Source of the DNA: Cohnella mopanensis
GTDB taxonomy: Bacteria; Bacillota; Bacilli; Paenibacillales; Paenibacillaceae
Reading direction: 5' to 3'
NCBI RefSeq assembly: GCF_022352055.1
Contig: NZ_JAKRWM010000002.1
Coordinates: 372,001 to 436,000 of the forward strand
DNA: 64,000 nucleotides
Shown here: piece after piece, positions 1-8,679 of the stretch
Layout of the letters: every line of letters begins with the position of its first letter
Numbering within the stretch: the stretch's first letter is position 1
The notes under the pieces: generated by a model
The model's input: only the letters and a program-made list of their open reading frames with translations
Told to the model about the DNA's origin: nothing
Databases searched by the model: none
Translations under genes and position numbers: made by a program

Positions 1-335
1 CACCTTGTTCATAGTCGGAAATCGCGACAATAGTGAGCCGAAAGAAGGCAACACCGAGCTCATTGTCGCATAATACAACAATGGTGAGGCGAACGTGGGT
101 GACATCGTGCTCATAGTCGCATAATGCAACAATGGTGAGGCGAACGAGGGTAACACTATGCTCATTGTCGCAAAACGCGACAATGGCGAACCGAAAGAAG
201 CCAACACCTTGCTCATAGTCGCAAAACGCGACAATGGAGGACCGAAAGAAGCCGACAACATGCTCATAGTCGCATAATACAACAATGGTGAGCCGAAAGA
301 AGGCAACACCGAGCTCATTGTCGCAAATCGCGACA
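1..335. repeat. Tandem array of 51-bp units, each with an inverted repeat
   Basis: Six complete 51-bp units start at 1, 52, 103, 154, 205 and 256, and a seventh (from 307) breaks off near 335. The array runs off the left edge, so its full size is unknown. Every unit has the same core: CAT(T/A)GTCGC, a short spacer, then GCGACAATG or a variant; in the fourth unit the arms are a perfect 9-bp inverted repeat around five bases. Because 51 is a multiple of three, one minus-strand frame stays open through the array to about position 498 (a 17-residue peptide repeat). It has no convincing ribosome binding site, and unit-to-unit changes mostly alter residues, so I do not call it a gene. Direct abutment without unique spacers excludes CRISPR. 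Confidence 0.9.
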
Positions 336-467
336 GCCCCGAATAGATTTCGAGCATGCCAACCCGCGGTTCCCCATGGAATCGCGGGTTTACTTGTGGA
401 GAAGGCGCGAATGGGTTGTTCGCAATGCTTCCGCGATACTTCCGCGACGGGCCAATCCCAAACATTT

Positions 468-520
468 CGTACCATTTATAATAAACAAGGGATATCTTTT
501 ATTCGCCTCATCGTTATAAT
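468..520 (+). promoter_or_regulatory. Candidate promoter of the sensor kinase gene with upstream activator-like motif
   Basis: TATAAT lies at 515-520 with no good -35 hexamer at the normal distance. The motif CGTACCATTTATAATAA sits at 468-484, 47 bases upstream of the -10. Nearly the same motif occurs at 3244-3260, 48 bases upstream of the -10 of the binding-protein gene. A weak -35 with a conserved upstream motif suggests activation by the YesN-type regulator encoded here. That is inference; the rest of 336-613 shows no gene. Confidence 0.45.
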
Positions 521-613
521 AGAATACTCCAGACGCTATTTTATGAAAGCGCATACAAATATGCGGATACGAAGAAACACAAACCGAGTTAGTCATCCAA
601 AGGGGTCATCGAA

Positions 614-2446
614 ATGCTTCAGTTGAAAAAGAAGTTTCCTAGGGAATTGAACCTTCGAACGAAATTGTTGCTCCTCTTCGTCTTCCTGATCTTGTTTCCG
701 TTAAGCCTGCAAGGAATCGTGACTTATCGGCATTTCTCGTCTACCGTCGATCAGAAAACCGAACAATTCACTATCGATATCGTTCGGCAAATCAACGCGA
801 ATCTGGATCGTCTTATGAAAGATTACGAGAGATTGTCGCTTATGCCTCTATATGATGAAATGGTACTTAAAATATTAAGCAAATACGATGGCGAGATGGG
901 CTCGGCGACATGGGCTTCTTCGGATGATTATATGAAAATGAAGCTGTACACTTCCGCTCAAGCTTACGATAGAGCGGAAGTTCGCGGGATCCATTTCTTG
1001 AGCAATAGCGGCATTCTGTTCTCCAACGTTGACTCGATGGCCGTAGAATCGGTGTGGGACGGCAGGCAGGACAAGTGGTTCGGCGAGGTTAACCGTTCGG
1101 ACGGGGCTTGGATGTTAATTCCTCCCCACGTCCCAACCTACTATAGCGTCCATTCCAACGAACCTTATATCACGGTAGCGAGAATGATTCGCGAACCCAA
1201 TACGTTGAAGCGGCTGGGCTATATCCTTATCGATATTAAACTGGACGCTTTCCGTAATATCTTATCCAACTTGAATTTTGAACAAGACGCGAATCTAATC
1301 ATTATGGACAGCCAGCAAAGATTGCTCTTCGAGAGGAAGTCCGGGAGTGATATTTCCGTTTATGACGATTTGCTTCAGCATAATCAGCTCCAGAAATACG
1401 GTAGCAATCAGAAAATCGAGTTAGGAAACCAGCATTATTTGTACGTTCAGCATCACTCCGATTATTCGGGCTTATCCATCATTAGCCTGACGCCGATCAA
1501 CGTCATTCAGAAGGAATCGCGGGAGCTATGGAAGTACACTTTGGGGTTCGCCGTCTTATGCTTGGCGATCGTAACGATCTTGGCGGTTACGATTTCCTAC
1601 CGCATGACCCGTCCTCTCATTGAATTGAAGAAGAAAATGGTTGGCGTAGAGCAAGGTGATTTTAACAAACGGGTATCGACCTTCAGCAACGACGAATTCG
1701 GTCAACTGGGGCGCGGGTTCAACAAAATGATGGAAGAAATCAACCGGCTCTTCAACGAGGTTTTCATCCTCGGCATACGGGAGAAGGAAGCTGAGCTTTC
1801 CGCGCTGCAGAGCCAGATCAATCCTCATTTTATTTACAACACGTTGGAATCCATCAGCATGATGGCGATCCGGAATAATAACGCAGAAGTATCGGACATG
1901 GTTTCCGCGTTAGGAAAGCTTTTAAGATATACGATCGATAAAGTCGACAGGCAGATTCCGTTGAAGGAAGAAGTTCGGTTCGTACAATCCTATGTCCAGA
2001 TCCAGCAATTGCGTTATGGGGAAAGGCTGCGAGTACAATACGAAATCGACGAAGACCTCTTCGATATTTCGATTCCGAAGTTGATTTTGCAACCGCTAGT
2101 GGAAAATGCCTTGTATCACGGAATCGACGGGATGGAGCATGGAGGAACGATCTGGATATCCGCTTTGCGCTTCGAGAACGAATTGCTCATTACGGTGAGA
2201 GACGACGGAAAGGGACTGACCGAGACGGAAATCGAACAATTGAACTCGAAAATCCGAACGCAGCCTTCTTATCAAAGTTGGCGGAGAGAGGGCGAGCATG
2301 GACTGGGCCTCTCCAATATCGCTCAGAGAATTATGCTGACTTACGGGGAAAACGGGGATCTTTCAATAGATGGAAGCCTCGGACAAGGCCTTGCCGTAAC
2401 GATCGCGATACGACTCCAAGAGACAGGTGGTGCTAAGCATGTATAA
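614..2446 (+). CDS. YesM-type sensor histidine kinase
   Basis: Membrane-bound sensor kinase of 610 residues, the sensing half of a two-component system for carbohydrate uptake. A membrane segment lies at about residues 18-38, an extracellular sensing region at 40-300, a second membrane segment near 305-330, then a HAMP domain. The His_kinase domain carries SQINPHFIYNTLE with the phospho-acceptor at His405, and the ATPase domain carries LQPLVENALYHG and GLGLSNI. The ATG follows AAAGGGG at 599-605. The gene overlaps the response regulator by 8 bases, so the two are translationally coupled. The binding protein and permeases downstream suggest it senses their sugar substrate. Family assignment is firm; the ligand is unknown. 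Confidence 0.93.
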   Translation: MLQLKKKFPRELNLRTKLLLLFVFLILFPLSLQGIVTYRHFSSTVDQKTEQFTIDIVRQINANLDRLMKDYERLSLMPLYDEMVLKILSKYDGEMGSATWASSDDYMKMKLYTSAQAYDRAEVRGIHFLSNSGILFSNVDSMAVESVWDGRQDKWFGEVNRSDGAWMLIPPHVPTYYSVHSNEPYITVARMIREPNTLKRLGYILIDIKLDAFRNILSNLNFEQDANLIIMDSQQRLLFERKSGSDISVYDDLLQHNQLQKYGSNQKIELGNQHYLYVQHHSDYSGLSIISLTPINVIQKESRELWKYTLGFAVLCLAIVTILAVTISYRMTRPLIELKKKMVGVEQGDFNKRVSTFSNDEFGQLGRGFNKMMEEINRLFNEVFILGIREKEAELSALQSQINPHFIYNTLESISMMAIRNNNAEVSDMVSALGKLLRYTIDKVDRQIPLKEEVRFVQSYVQIQQLRYGERLRVQYEIDEDLFDISIPKLILQPLVENALYHGIDGMEHGGTIWISALRFENELLITVRDDGKGLTETEIEQLNSKIRTQPSYQSWRREGEHGLGLSNIAQRIMLTYGENGDLSIDGSLGQGLAVTIAIRLQETGGAKHV

Positions 2447-3230
2447 AGTGTTACTCGTGGAAGACGAAACCGTTATCCGCCAAGGGCTGCGAGAGCTGAT
2501 CGGCCAATCGACCAGCCAATTCGGGGTGACCGGCGAAGCGGCTAACGGAATGGAAGCATTGGAATATTTGAAATGCGAAATTCCGGACCTCATGATCACC
2601 GATATCCGCATGAGAGAGATGGACGGGTTGACTTTGGCATCGAAAGTTAAGGAAATGTACCCCGCTTTACCAGTCGTAATCATCAGCGGCTACGGAGAGT
2701 TCGAATACGCGCGCAAAGCGATCGAGTTCGGGGTGTCCAACTATTTGTTGAAGCCGATCGAACGTCTGGAGCTGGTGTCTACTTTGGATAAAATCAAGCT
2801 AACGCTGGATCAGCGACACGGGATAGCGGCATCCGCGCCGGCAAGCGCAAATGCCAACGAATGGAACGTAAGCGGAGATACGAGAAAAATCATTCGCGAC
2901 GTAAAGGAATTCGTCAAGCTGCATACCGACGGGGATTTGCGTCTGCAGACCGTTGCGGCAAGGGTTCACTTGAACGCGACTTATTTAAGCCAATTGTTCA
3001 AGGCGGAAACCGGAATGAACTATTCGGAATACGTATCGGATGCCCGAATGGAGCGGGCCAAATGGTTATTGGCTAACACCCGGCTGAAAATTTACGACGT
3101 GGCTCGCTTATCCGGGCATCAAAGCCCTAAGCATTTCATGTTGGTGTTTAAGCAGCAAGTCGGACTCACCGCCGGGGATTTCAGGGATCAATACGGGGTG
3201 CAGGCCCCGGATGAATCGGGTCAAGGATGA
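2439..3230 (+). CDS. YesN-type response regulator with AraC DNA-binding domain
   Basis: Cytoplasmic transcription activator of 263 residues. The N-terminal receiver domain has acidic residues Glu8 and Asp9 and the phospho-acceptor Asp55 in MITDIRM; the conserved lysine is in LLKPIE. The last 110 residues form an AraC-type double helix-turn-helix. GTG codons at 2427 and 2430 are in frame, but the ATG at 2439 is preferred because AGGTGG at 2425-2430 stands 8 bases upstream and the protein then begins MYKVLLVEDE like other family members. It likely activates the binding-protein gene at 3340 and perhaps its own operon through the motif shared by the two upstream regions (inference). Confidence 0.93.
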   Translation: MYKVLLVEDETVIRQGLRELIGQSTSQFGVTGEAANGMEALEYLKCEIPDLMITDIRMREMDGLTLASKVKEMYPALPVVIISGYGEFEYARKAIEFGVSNYLLKPIERLELVSTLDKIKLTLDQRHGIAASAPASANANEWNVSGDTRKIIRDVKEFVKLHTDGDLRLQTVAARVHLNATYLSQLFKAETGMNYSEYVSDARMERAKWLLANTRLKIYDVARLSGHQSPKHFMLVFKQQVGLTAGDFRDQYGVQAPDESGQG

Positions 3231-3243
3231 GTTATAAAGAAAA

Positions 3244-3297
3244 CGTACCATTTCTATAACTGGCGTGATTTCAGCAAAAACCGCCCCCGGCTATACT
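3244..3297 (+). promoter_or_regulatory. Candidate activated promoter of the sugar-binding protein operon
   Basis: TATACT at 3292-3297 is a good -10, but the -35 position (about 3269-3274, TTTCAG) is poor. CGTACCATTTCTATAAC at 3244-3260 shares its first ten bases with the motif upstream of the kinase gene at 468-484, at nearly the same distance from the -10. It is a candidate YesN-type binding site. Confidence 0.45.
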
Positions 3298-3339
3298 CAA
3301 GAGGCAAGAACATAATGCTACCTAACAAGGGGGATTAAC

Positions 3340-4632
3340 ATGAAAAAGACAGGGTTATTGCTCTTATTGACAATGTTGGTTGCGTTTACATTCGGGTGCA
3401 GCAACTCGGGCTCCAACAGCGGTTCTTCGAAAAGTCCGGAAAAATCGGGAGACGTAGAGCTGAAGTTCATGATGTGGGGTAACCAAGCCCATATGGACGT
3501 CTATACCAAATTGATCGATGGCTTCAAGAAAGAAAATCCCGGCATTCAAGTGACGATGGAATCCGTGCCGTTCGCGGACTACCAACAGAAAATTTCCGTG
3601 CTTGCAGCCGGGAAATCGTTGCCGGATATCGCATGGGTGTCCGAGCGTATGGTTCCTCAATTCAAAAGCAACGGAATTCTAGGCGACGTATCCGAGTTCA
3701 AGAACGATGCGGACTTTAAGCTCGACGACTACATTCCAAGCACGCTAGATTTGTTCCGCGACGGCGATCAGCTGCTGGGCTTGCCTTTCTCGACTCCGCC
3801 AATGGTTATGTTCTACAACAAAACGTTGTTCGACAAAGCCAATTTGACGGATCCGAACACGTTGGCCAAAGAAGGCAAATGGACTTGGGCCGAGTTCGAG
3901 AAATCCGCTAAAGCCATTACGAACAAAGACGCGCAAAATCGCGTTTACGGCGTTAACTTCTTCCGCGATTGGAAAACATGGGTGGCGCTGTCCTCTTACT
4001 CGTGGTCGAACGGCAGCGGGCCTTTCAACAAAGATATTACGGAATTCACTTGGAACGACCAATACGGCGTGGAAACGTTCGAGATGCTTGAACGCATGAT
4101 GTTCACGGATGAATCGCATCCAAAAGCCGGCGAACAAGTCAGCTTCGATGCAGGCAACGTAGGCATGTTCTTCGACGTATACAGCTACGTATCCAAAGCA
4201 AGGGAAATCAAGGATTTCGAATGGAGCATCGCTCCGACGCCTTCCGGTTCGCAAGGAAGCGTGCCGATGCTGGGCCAAGCGGGATACACGCTGTTCAAAG
4301 ACAGCAAACATCCGGAAGAAGCGAAGAAGCTATTGAAGTATTTCGCAAGCGAAGCTGGCATTCAAGCGACATCGACCTTCTTCGTGCCTCCTCGCACGTC
4401 GGTATTGAATTCCGAAGAGTTCATCAATCAGCCTAACAATCCGAGCAAAGAGCATATCGTTCAGGCTGTCATCGACGAAATGCCTAAAGCCCGCATCATT
4501 CCGGGACATGTCAACTGGCAGAATATCGACAACGCTATCCTGCAGGGATTCGATAGATTGTTCGGCAAGGTTGCTCCGGCGGACGAGAATCTGAAGAAGA
4601 TCTCCGAAGAAGTCAACGCGCTTATGAAGTAA
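3340..4632 (+). CDS. Sugar ABC transporter solute-binding lipoprotein
   Basis: Extracellular family 1 solute-binding protein of 430 residues that delivers a sugar to the permeases at 5406 and 6304. A lipoprotein signal peptide (MKKTG, hydrophobic core, FTFGC) predicts lipidation at Cys20, followed by a Ser/Gly-rich linker. The mature part has the usual pattern ITVTMESVPFADYQQKISVLAAG-like (binding lobe near residues 65-90), then LPFSTPPMVMFYNKTLF and VGMFFDVYS. The ATG is preceded by AAGGGGG at 3328-3334. A strong hairpin follows the stop codon. The substrate is not readable from sequence; FAD-dependent oxidoreductase and kinase neighbours point to a carbohydrate or polyol. Confidence 0.92.
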   Translation: MKKTGLLLLLTMLVAFTFGCSNSGSNSGSSKSPEKSGDVELKFMMWGNQAHMDVYTKLIDGFKKENPGIQVTMESVPFADYQQKISVLAAGKSLPDIAWVSERMVPQFKSNGILGDVSEFKNDADFKLDDYIPSTLDLFRDGDQLLGLPFSTPPMVMFYNKTLFDKANLTDPNTLAKEGKWTWAEFEKSAKAITNKDAQNRVYGVNFFRDWKTWVALSSYSWSNGSGPFNKDITEFTWNDQYGVETFEMLERMMFTDESHPKAGEQVSFDAGNVGMFFDVYSYVSKAREIKDFEWSIAPTPSGSQGSVPMLGQAGYTLFKDSKHPEEAKKLLKYFASEAGIQATSTFFVPPRTSVLNSEEFINQPNNPSKEHIVQAVIDEMPKARIIPGHVNWQNIDNAILQGFDRLFGKVAPADENLKKISEEVNALMK

Positions 4633-4644
4633 TTTAATAGAGTT

Positions 4645-4679
4645 CAAGGATAACGGTTCGGGTTCGAACCGTTTCCTTG
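4645..4679 (+). other. Intercistronic hairpin after the binding-protein gene
   Basis: CAAGGA (4645-4650) and AACGGTTCG (4652-4660) pair with CGAACCGTT (4665-4673) and TCCTTG (4674-4679) around a GGTT loop, giving a 15-bp stem with one bulged T. No U-tract follows; the next gene's ribosome binding site CAGGAGGC begins within a few bases. It probably protects the upstream mRNA or partly attenuates transcription rather than terminating it. Confidence 0.75.
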
Positions 4680-4697
4680 TTACAGGAGGCTTAAATA

Positions 4698-5390
4698 ATG
4701 GCTAAGTTGCAAGAAAGTTTGAACAAAAGGAACCTTACTCTGATCGTAAGTCTTCCCGCGAACGATGCGGATTTGGCCAGAGCGGCGCTGGAAGCGGGCG
4801 CGGACGGCCTTAAAGTACACTATAATGTCGGCCATCGCGCTAGCGGCAACCATTTTGGCCAGTTGGACGAATACGAAGACGTATTTCGCAGCATTCGCGA
4901 CCAATTCGACGGTCCGTTCGGAGTCGTTCCTTCCGGAAGCATCGAAGGCGCCAAACGAGAAGATATCGAACGGCTCGCCCCGATGGGCTTCGACTTTTAT
5001 TCCATCTACGGCCACCATCTACCGTCTTTCATGCTGGATGGATTAGGCTTGGAGCGCACCTTCGCGATCAACGAATCTTCCGATCTTTCCTTGCTGGCAT
5101 CGGCGAGCCATTACGGCTTCACGGCACTTGAAGCCTCGGTCATCCCGGGTGCGGAATACGGAACGCCATTAAGCTTCGCGGATGTGCTGAAATACCGTTA
5201 TTTGGTCGAACATGCCAAGATGCCCGTCCTCGTTCCTTCGCAACGAAAGCTCGTTCCGGACGATATCCGCGCGCTTAGCGATACAGGAGTCAAGGCGGTT
5301 ATGTTAGGGGCGATCGTCGTGGGTAAAACGGAGGACACTCTACGCAAAGCGGTGGCCGAAATTCGCAATGCGATCGATAGATTGACTTAA
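4698..5390 (+). CDS. Uncharacterised TIM-barrel-like protein in sugar uptake operon
   Basis: Soluble 230-residue protein without signal or membrane segment. I do not recognise the family with certainty. Repeating strand-helix units (LTLIVSLPAND, ADGLKVHYNV, FGVVPSG, FDFYSIYG, ALEASVIPG, MPVLVPSQR, VKAVMLGAIVVG) suggest a complete beta/alpha barrel, and GVKAVMLGAIVVGKT near the C-terminus resembles the phosphate-binding end of the ribulose-phosphate-binding barrels. A role as epimerase, aldolase or isomerase acting on the imported sugar is a guess from fold and operon position. The ATG follows CAGGAGGC. It sits between the binding protein and the permeases, unusual for a catabolic gene. Confidence 0.85.
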   Translation: MAKLQESLNKRNLTLIVSLPANDADLARAALEAGADGLKVHYNVGHRASGNHFGQLDEYEDVFRSIRDQFDGPFGVVPSGSIEGAKREDIERLAPMGFDFYSIYGHHLPSFMLDGLGLERTFAINESSDLSLLASASHYGFTALEASVIPGAEYGTPLSFADVLKYRYLVEHAKMPVLVPSQRKLVPDDIRALSDTGVKAVMLGAIVVGKTEDTLRKAVAEIRNAIDRLT

Positions 5391-5405
5391 AAGGCGGTGA
5401 ACCGG

Positions 5406-6320
5406 ATGAAAGACAAAGGAAAACAACGAAGAAAAGGGCCGCTGACCCGGGAAGCGCAAATTACGGGATGGCTCTTTATTTCTCCTATGCTTTTAGGATT
5501 TACTTTGCTGTTATTGTTTCCTATGGGATTAGCCTTGTATATGAGCTTTACGGATTGGCCGTTATTGGGAGACCATAAATTCATCGGAATAGACAACTAC
5601 CGGCATATCATGTCGGATGCCCTGTTCTGGAAAGTACTTACCAACACCGTCTACTTTACGGTAGGACTCGTACCGTTGAATATTATTTTGGCATTGCTGT
5701 TAGCGCTACTCTTGTCCAAAAGCTTGCGGGGAATCGGCTTTTTCCGTACGGCGATTTTCGTTCCGGTCATGACTTCCCTGATCGTATGGTCGATCGTGTG
5801 GAAATACATGTTCGCGACCGATTCGGGCTTGATCAATCAGCTTCTCATGCTGTTCAACATTAAAGGCCCAGCCTGGCTATACGATACCGATCTGGCGATG
5901 CCGGCCGTTATCGTAACAAGCGTGCTGAAGAACGTCGGTTTGAACATGGTGCTGTTCATCGCGGCGCTCCAGCAGGTGCCACGATCGTTGTATGAAGCCG
6001 CGACATTGGACGGTGCCGGTAAGACGAAATCGTTCTTTAACGTGACGCTGCCTATGATCACGCCAACGGTGTTCCTGACCGTCGTCATGACCGTCATCGG
6101 ATCGTTGAAAGTGTTCGGCCAAATCTTCGTCATGACGCAAGGGGGACCTAGCAATAGCACGAAAGTGCTGGTCTATTACATTTGGGAGAAAGCGTTCAAA
6201 TTGTTTCAGCTGGGGTACGCATCTTCTCTCGCGTTCGTGTTATTCTTCGTCGTTCTCGTGTTGACGTTGATTCAATGGCAGCTTAGAAAAAGGTGGGTGT
6301 TCAATGAAAGCGACGCATAA
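5406..6320 (+). CDS. Sugar ABC transporter permease (MalF-type)
   Basis: Inner-membrane subunit of 304 residues with about six membrane segments and the EAA loop EAATLDGAGKTKSFFNVTLP that contacts the ATPase. It pairs with the permease at 6304 to form the channel of a CUT1 importer. An in-frame GTG at 5397 lies inside the ribosome binding site AAGGCGGTGA (5391-5400), so the ATG at 5406 is the likely start. The 3' end overlaps the next permease by 17 bases. No ATPase gene is in the operon, so a shared MsmX-type ATPase elsewhere is expected. Confidence 0.93.
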   Translation: MKDKGKQRRKGPLTREAQITGWLFISPMLLGFTLLLLFPMGLALYMSFTDWPLLGDHKFIGIDNYRHIMSDALFWKVLTNTVYFTVGLVPLNIILALLLALLLSKSLRGIGFFRTAIFVPVMTSLIVWSIVWKYMFATDSGLINQLLMLFNIKGPAWLYDTDLAMPAVIVTSVLKNVGLNMVLFIAALQQVPRSLYEAATLDGAGKTKSFFNVTLPMITPTVFLTVVMTVIGSLKVFGQIFVMTQGGPSNSTKVLVYYIWEKAFKLFQLGYASSLAFVLFFVVLVLTLIQWQLRKRWVFNESDA

Positions 6321-7158
6321 TGGCGCTCTTCGCAGATCGTTAGGCACCGTCGGCACCTACACGATACTAAGCGTGATTTCGTTAATCATGATTATCCCGT
6401 TCTTGTGGATGCTCTCTACTTCCTTCAAGGAACCGCAGAAAATATTCACGTATCCGCCGCAATTGATTCCGTCGACGTTCAGATTCGAGAATTACACCGA
6501 CGTGTTCAAATTGATTCCTTTCGAATGGTTCTATTTCAATAGCGTCTATATCGCCTTCTTAGTAGTAGGGGGCACCGTATTTTTTGCCTCGCTTGCGGGA
6601 TATGCTTTCGCAAGAATTCCATTCGCGGGCAGGAATATCGTGTTTCTGATCTTGCTTAGCGCAATGATGATTCCTCACGAAGTAACGGCGATCCCGATGT
6701 TCTTATTCATGCGTGAACTCGGTTGGATCGACACGCATTTGCCGCTTATTTTACTGCCGATATTCGGGGCGGGAGGCGTGTTCGGCATATTCGTCATGCG
6801 GCAGTTTTTCATCACGATTCCGAAAGAATTGGAAGAAGCCGCGATGATCGACGGCTGTAACCGGTTCCGCATTTACGGCCAAATCATGCTGCCGATCGCG
6901 AAGCCAGGTCTGGCTACCTTGACGATCTTTACTTTCGTTACGAATTGGAACGAGTTTTTCGATCCGTTGATTTTTATTAATACCCGCAAACTAATGACGT
7001 TGCCTTTGGGACTCTCTTTGTTTACGGACGAAGTAGGTACGGCATGGCATCACTTAATGAGCGCGACGGTAATGGCGACGGTACCGCTATTGATCATATT
7101 TTTCTTGGCGCAGCGCCAGTTTATCGAAGGCGTTGCGATGACGGGGTTAAAAGAATAG
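6304..7158 (+). CDS. Sugar ABC transporter permease (MalG-type)
   Basis: Inner-membrane subunit of 284 residues with six predicted membrane segments and the EAA motif EEAAMIDGCNRFRIYGQIML. It is the partner of the permease at 5406. The ATG lies inside the end of the upstream gene and is preceded by AAAAGGTGG. Length and the C-terminal RQFIEGVAMTGLKE are typical of this family. Confidence 0.93.
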   Translation: MKATHNGALRRSLGTVGTYTILSVISLIMIIPFLWMLSTSFKEPQKIFTYPPQLIPSTFRFENYTDVFKLIPFEWFYFNSVYIAFLVVGGTVFFASLAGYAFARIPFAGRNIVFLILLSAMMIPHEVTAIPMFLFMRELGWIDTHLPLILLPIFGAGGVFGIFVMRQFFITIPKELEEAAMIDGCNRFRIYGQIMLPIAKPGLATLTIFTFVTNWNEFFDPLIFINTRKLMTLPLGLSLFTDEVGTAWHHLMSATVMATVPLLIIFFLAQRQFIEGVAMTGLKE

Positions 7159-7180
7159 GAATACGGGGAGTGGCTATATC

Positions 7181-8521
7181 ATGGTGAAAACTTTGGAAGC
7201 GGACGTTATCGTTGTCGGGGGAGGTCCTGCGGGAATTACGGCGGCGATCGCCGCAGGGCGGCAAGGAGTGAAGACGATTCTGGTGGAACGGTATGGCTTC
7301 GTCGGCGGGATGTCTACCGCAGCGATGGTTTATCCTTGGATGACCTTCCATGCCGATAGCGGCGAGCAGGTCATTAAGGGTATCGCTCAAGAAATCGTCG
7401 ATCGACTGCAAGAGCGCGGGGGTTCCCCGGGTCATCTGAGGGATACGGTCGGTTTCGTGCATACGGTGACGCCTTATCATCCTGAAATCTATCAAGTAGT
7501 CGCGATGGACATGCTACGGGAAGCCGGAGTCAAGTTGCTGCTGCATAGCTTCGTGGACGAAGTGGAAACGACGGACGGAACGATTCGGGCGGTACGGATT
7601 ACGACCAAGTCCGGCAAGATGGAGTTGCGGGGCAAAGTATTCGTAGACACGAGCGGGGATGCGGACGTTGCCTATTTATCGGGAACGGATACGCTTCAAG
7701 GACGCGACGGAGATCTTCAATCGCAGCCGATGACGATGAAATTCAGAATGCGCGGCGTCGATCTAGCCAAAGTTAAACAATACATGATCGACCATCCGGA
7801 AGATTTCTATAAGAAGACGCCGGTGAAGGAGCTTCCCGATCTTCCGCTGACGGGTGTATGCGGCTTCTATTCGCAGTGGAAGGCGGCAGAGGTTCCGATC
7901 AATCGCGACCAAGTGCTGTTCTTCACCGGCCCGTCCGACGATGAAGTGCTTATTAACTGCACAAGGGTACAAGGGCTGGACGGCACGAACGTCGAGGACT
8001 TAACCCGCGCGGAAGAGGAAGGCCGGAAGCAGGTTCTGATGATGGCGGAGTTTCTGACGAGGGACGTGCCGGGCTTCGAGAAAGCTTCCATATCGGCCGT
8101 CGGGACGCAGATCGGCATTCGCGAAACGAGACGTATTGTCGGCCGATATTCGCTAACGAAAGAGGACGTAATCGCGGGACGCAAATTCGACGATACGATT
8201 GCCCGAAGCGGATATCCGATCGATATTCACGACCCGTCCGGGAAAGGCGTGACCGCTTCTTGGATCGCCGGCGACGGAACTTACGATATTCCTTATCGTT
8301 GTCTCGTAGCGAACAAGACCCGCAATTTATTGGCGGCGGGAAGATGCATTTCCACGACGCACGAGGCATTGGCGACGACGAGGCTGACGCCGAGCTGCAT
8401 GGCGACGGGCCAGGCTGCCGGTACGGCCGCCGCTCTTTCCGTCCTTGCGAACGTAGCGCCTGCCGACGTGAATATTCAGCAGTTGCAGGAGGCTTTGAAG
8501 AAAGAGAAGGCTTGTCTCTAA
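7181..8521 (+). CDS. FAD-dependent oxidoreductase of the FAD_oxidored family
   Basis: Cytoplasmic flavoprotein of 446 residues. The N-terminus DVIVVGGGPAGITAAIAA is the dinucleotide-binding fold for FAD (GxGxxG), followed by the conserved VERYGFVGGMST. The central region has FVDTSGDADVAYLSG, and the C-terminal FAD-contact region is NLLAAGRCISTTHEALATTR. This family is often found with sugar transporters and glycosidases in Paenibacillaceae, but substrates are largely unknown. As last gene of the operon it probably oxidises the imported compound (inference). ATG 22 bases after the permease, with CGGGGAGTGG upstream. Confidence 0.88.
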   Translation: MVKTLEADVIVVGGGPAGITAAIAAGRQGVKTILVERYGFVGGMSTAAMVYPWMTFHADSGEQVIKGIAQEIVDRLQERGGSPGHLRDTVGFVHTVTPYHPEIYQVVAMDMLREAGVKLLLHSFVDEVETTDGTIRAVRITTKSGKMELRGKVFVDTSGDADVAYLSGTDTLQGRDGDLQSQPMTMKFRMRGVDLAKVKQYMIDHPEDFYKKTPVKELPDLPLTGVCGFYSQWKAAEVPINRDQVLFFTGPSDDEVLINCTRVQGLDGTNVEDLTRAEEEGRKQVLMMAEFLTRDVPGFEKASISAVGTQIGIRETRRIVGRYSLTKEDVIAGRKFDDTIARSGYPIDIHDPSGKGVTASWIAGDGTYDIPYRCLVANKTRNLLAAGRCISTTHEALATTRLTPSCMATGQAAGTAAALSVLANVAPADVNIQQLQEALKKEKACL

Positions 8522-8561
8522 TCGAGCAAGAACTAAGGATAATATCTTAAAGTTCTAACGA

Positions 8562-8608
8562 AATCCCGCGAAGAGCGCATCTCAGCGACTCCGCGGGATT
8601 GTTTTATT
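8562..8608 (+). terminator. Rho-independent terminator of the sugar operon
   Basis: AATCCCGCG (8562-8570) pairs with CGCGGGATT (8592-8600), with a smaller stem inside the loop, followed by GTTTTATT. It closes the operon that begins at 614. Confidence 0.8.
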
Positions 8609-8679
8609 GCTTAGTGTCGCTCCTTAGACTAAAATTAGCTCGTAATTGTAAGAGCAGACACAATCAGAGGAGTACATAA

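Noticed and set aside
1-335. Possible CRISPR array
   Set aside because: Units abut directly with no unique spacers of constant length, and no cas genes are present.
1-465. Minus-strand repeat-peptide gene across the 51-bp units
   Set aside because: The frame is open, but no ribosome binding site precedes its ATG codons and differences between units mostly change residues; the inverted repeats explain conservation better.
285-626. Plus-strand frame of 113 codons before the first kinase gene
   Set aside because: It starts inside the repeat array, has no ribosome binding site, overlaps the kinase start and has no protein-like composition.
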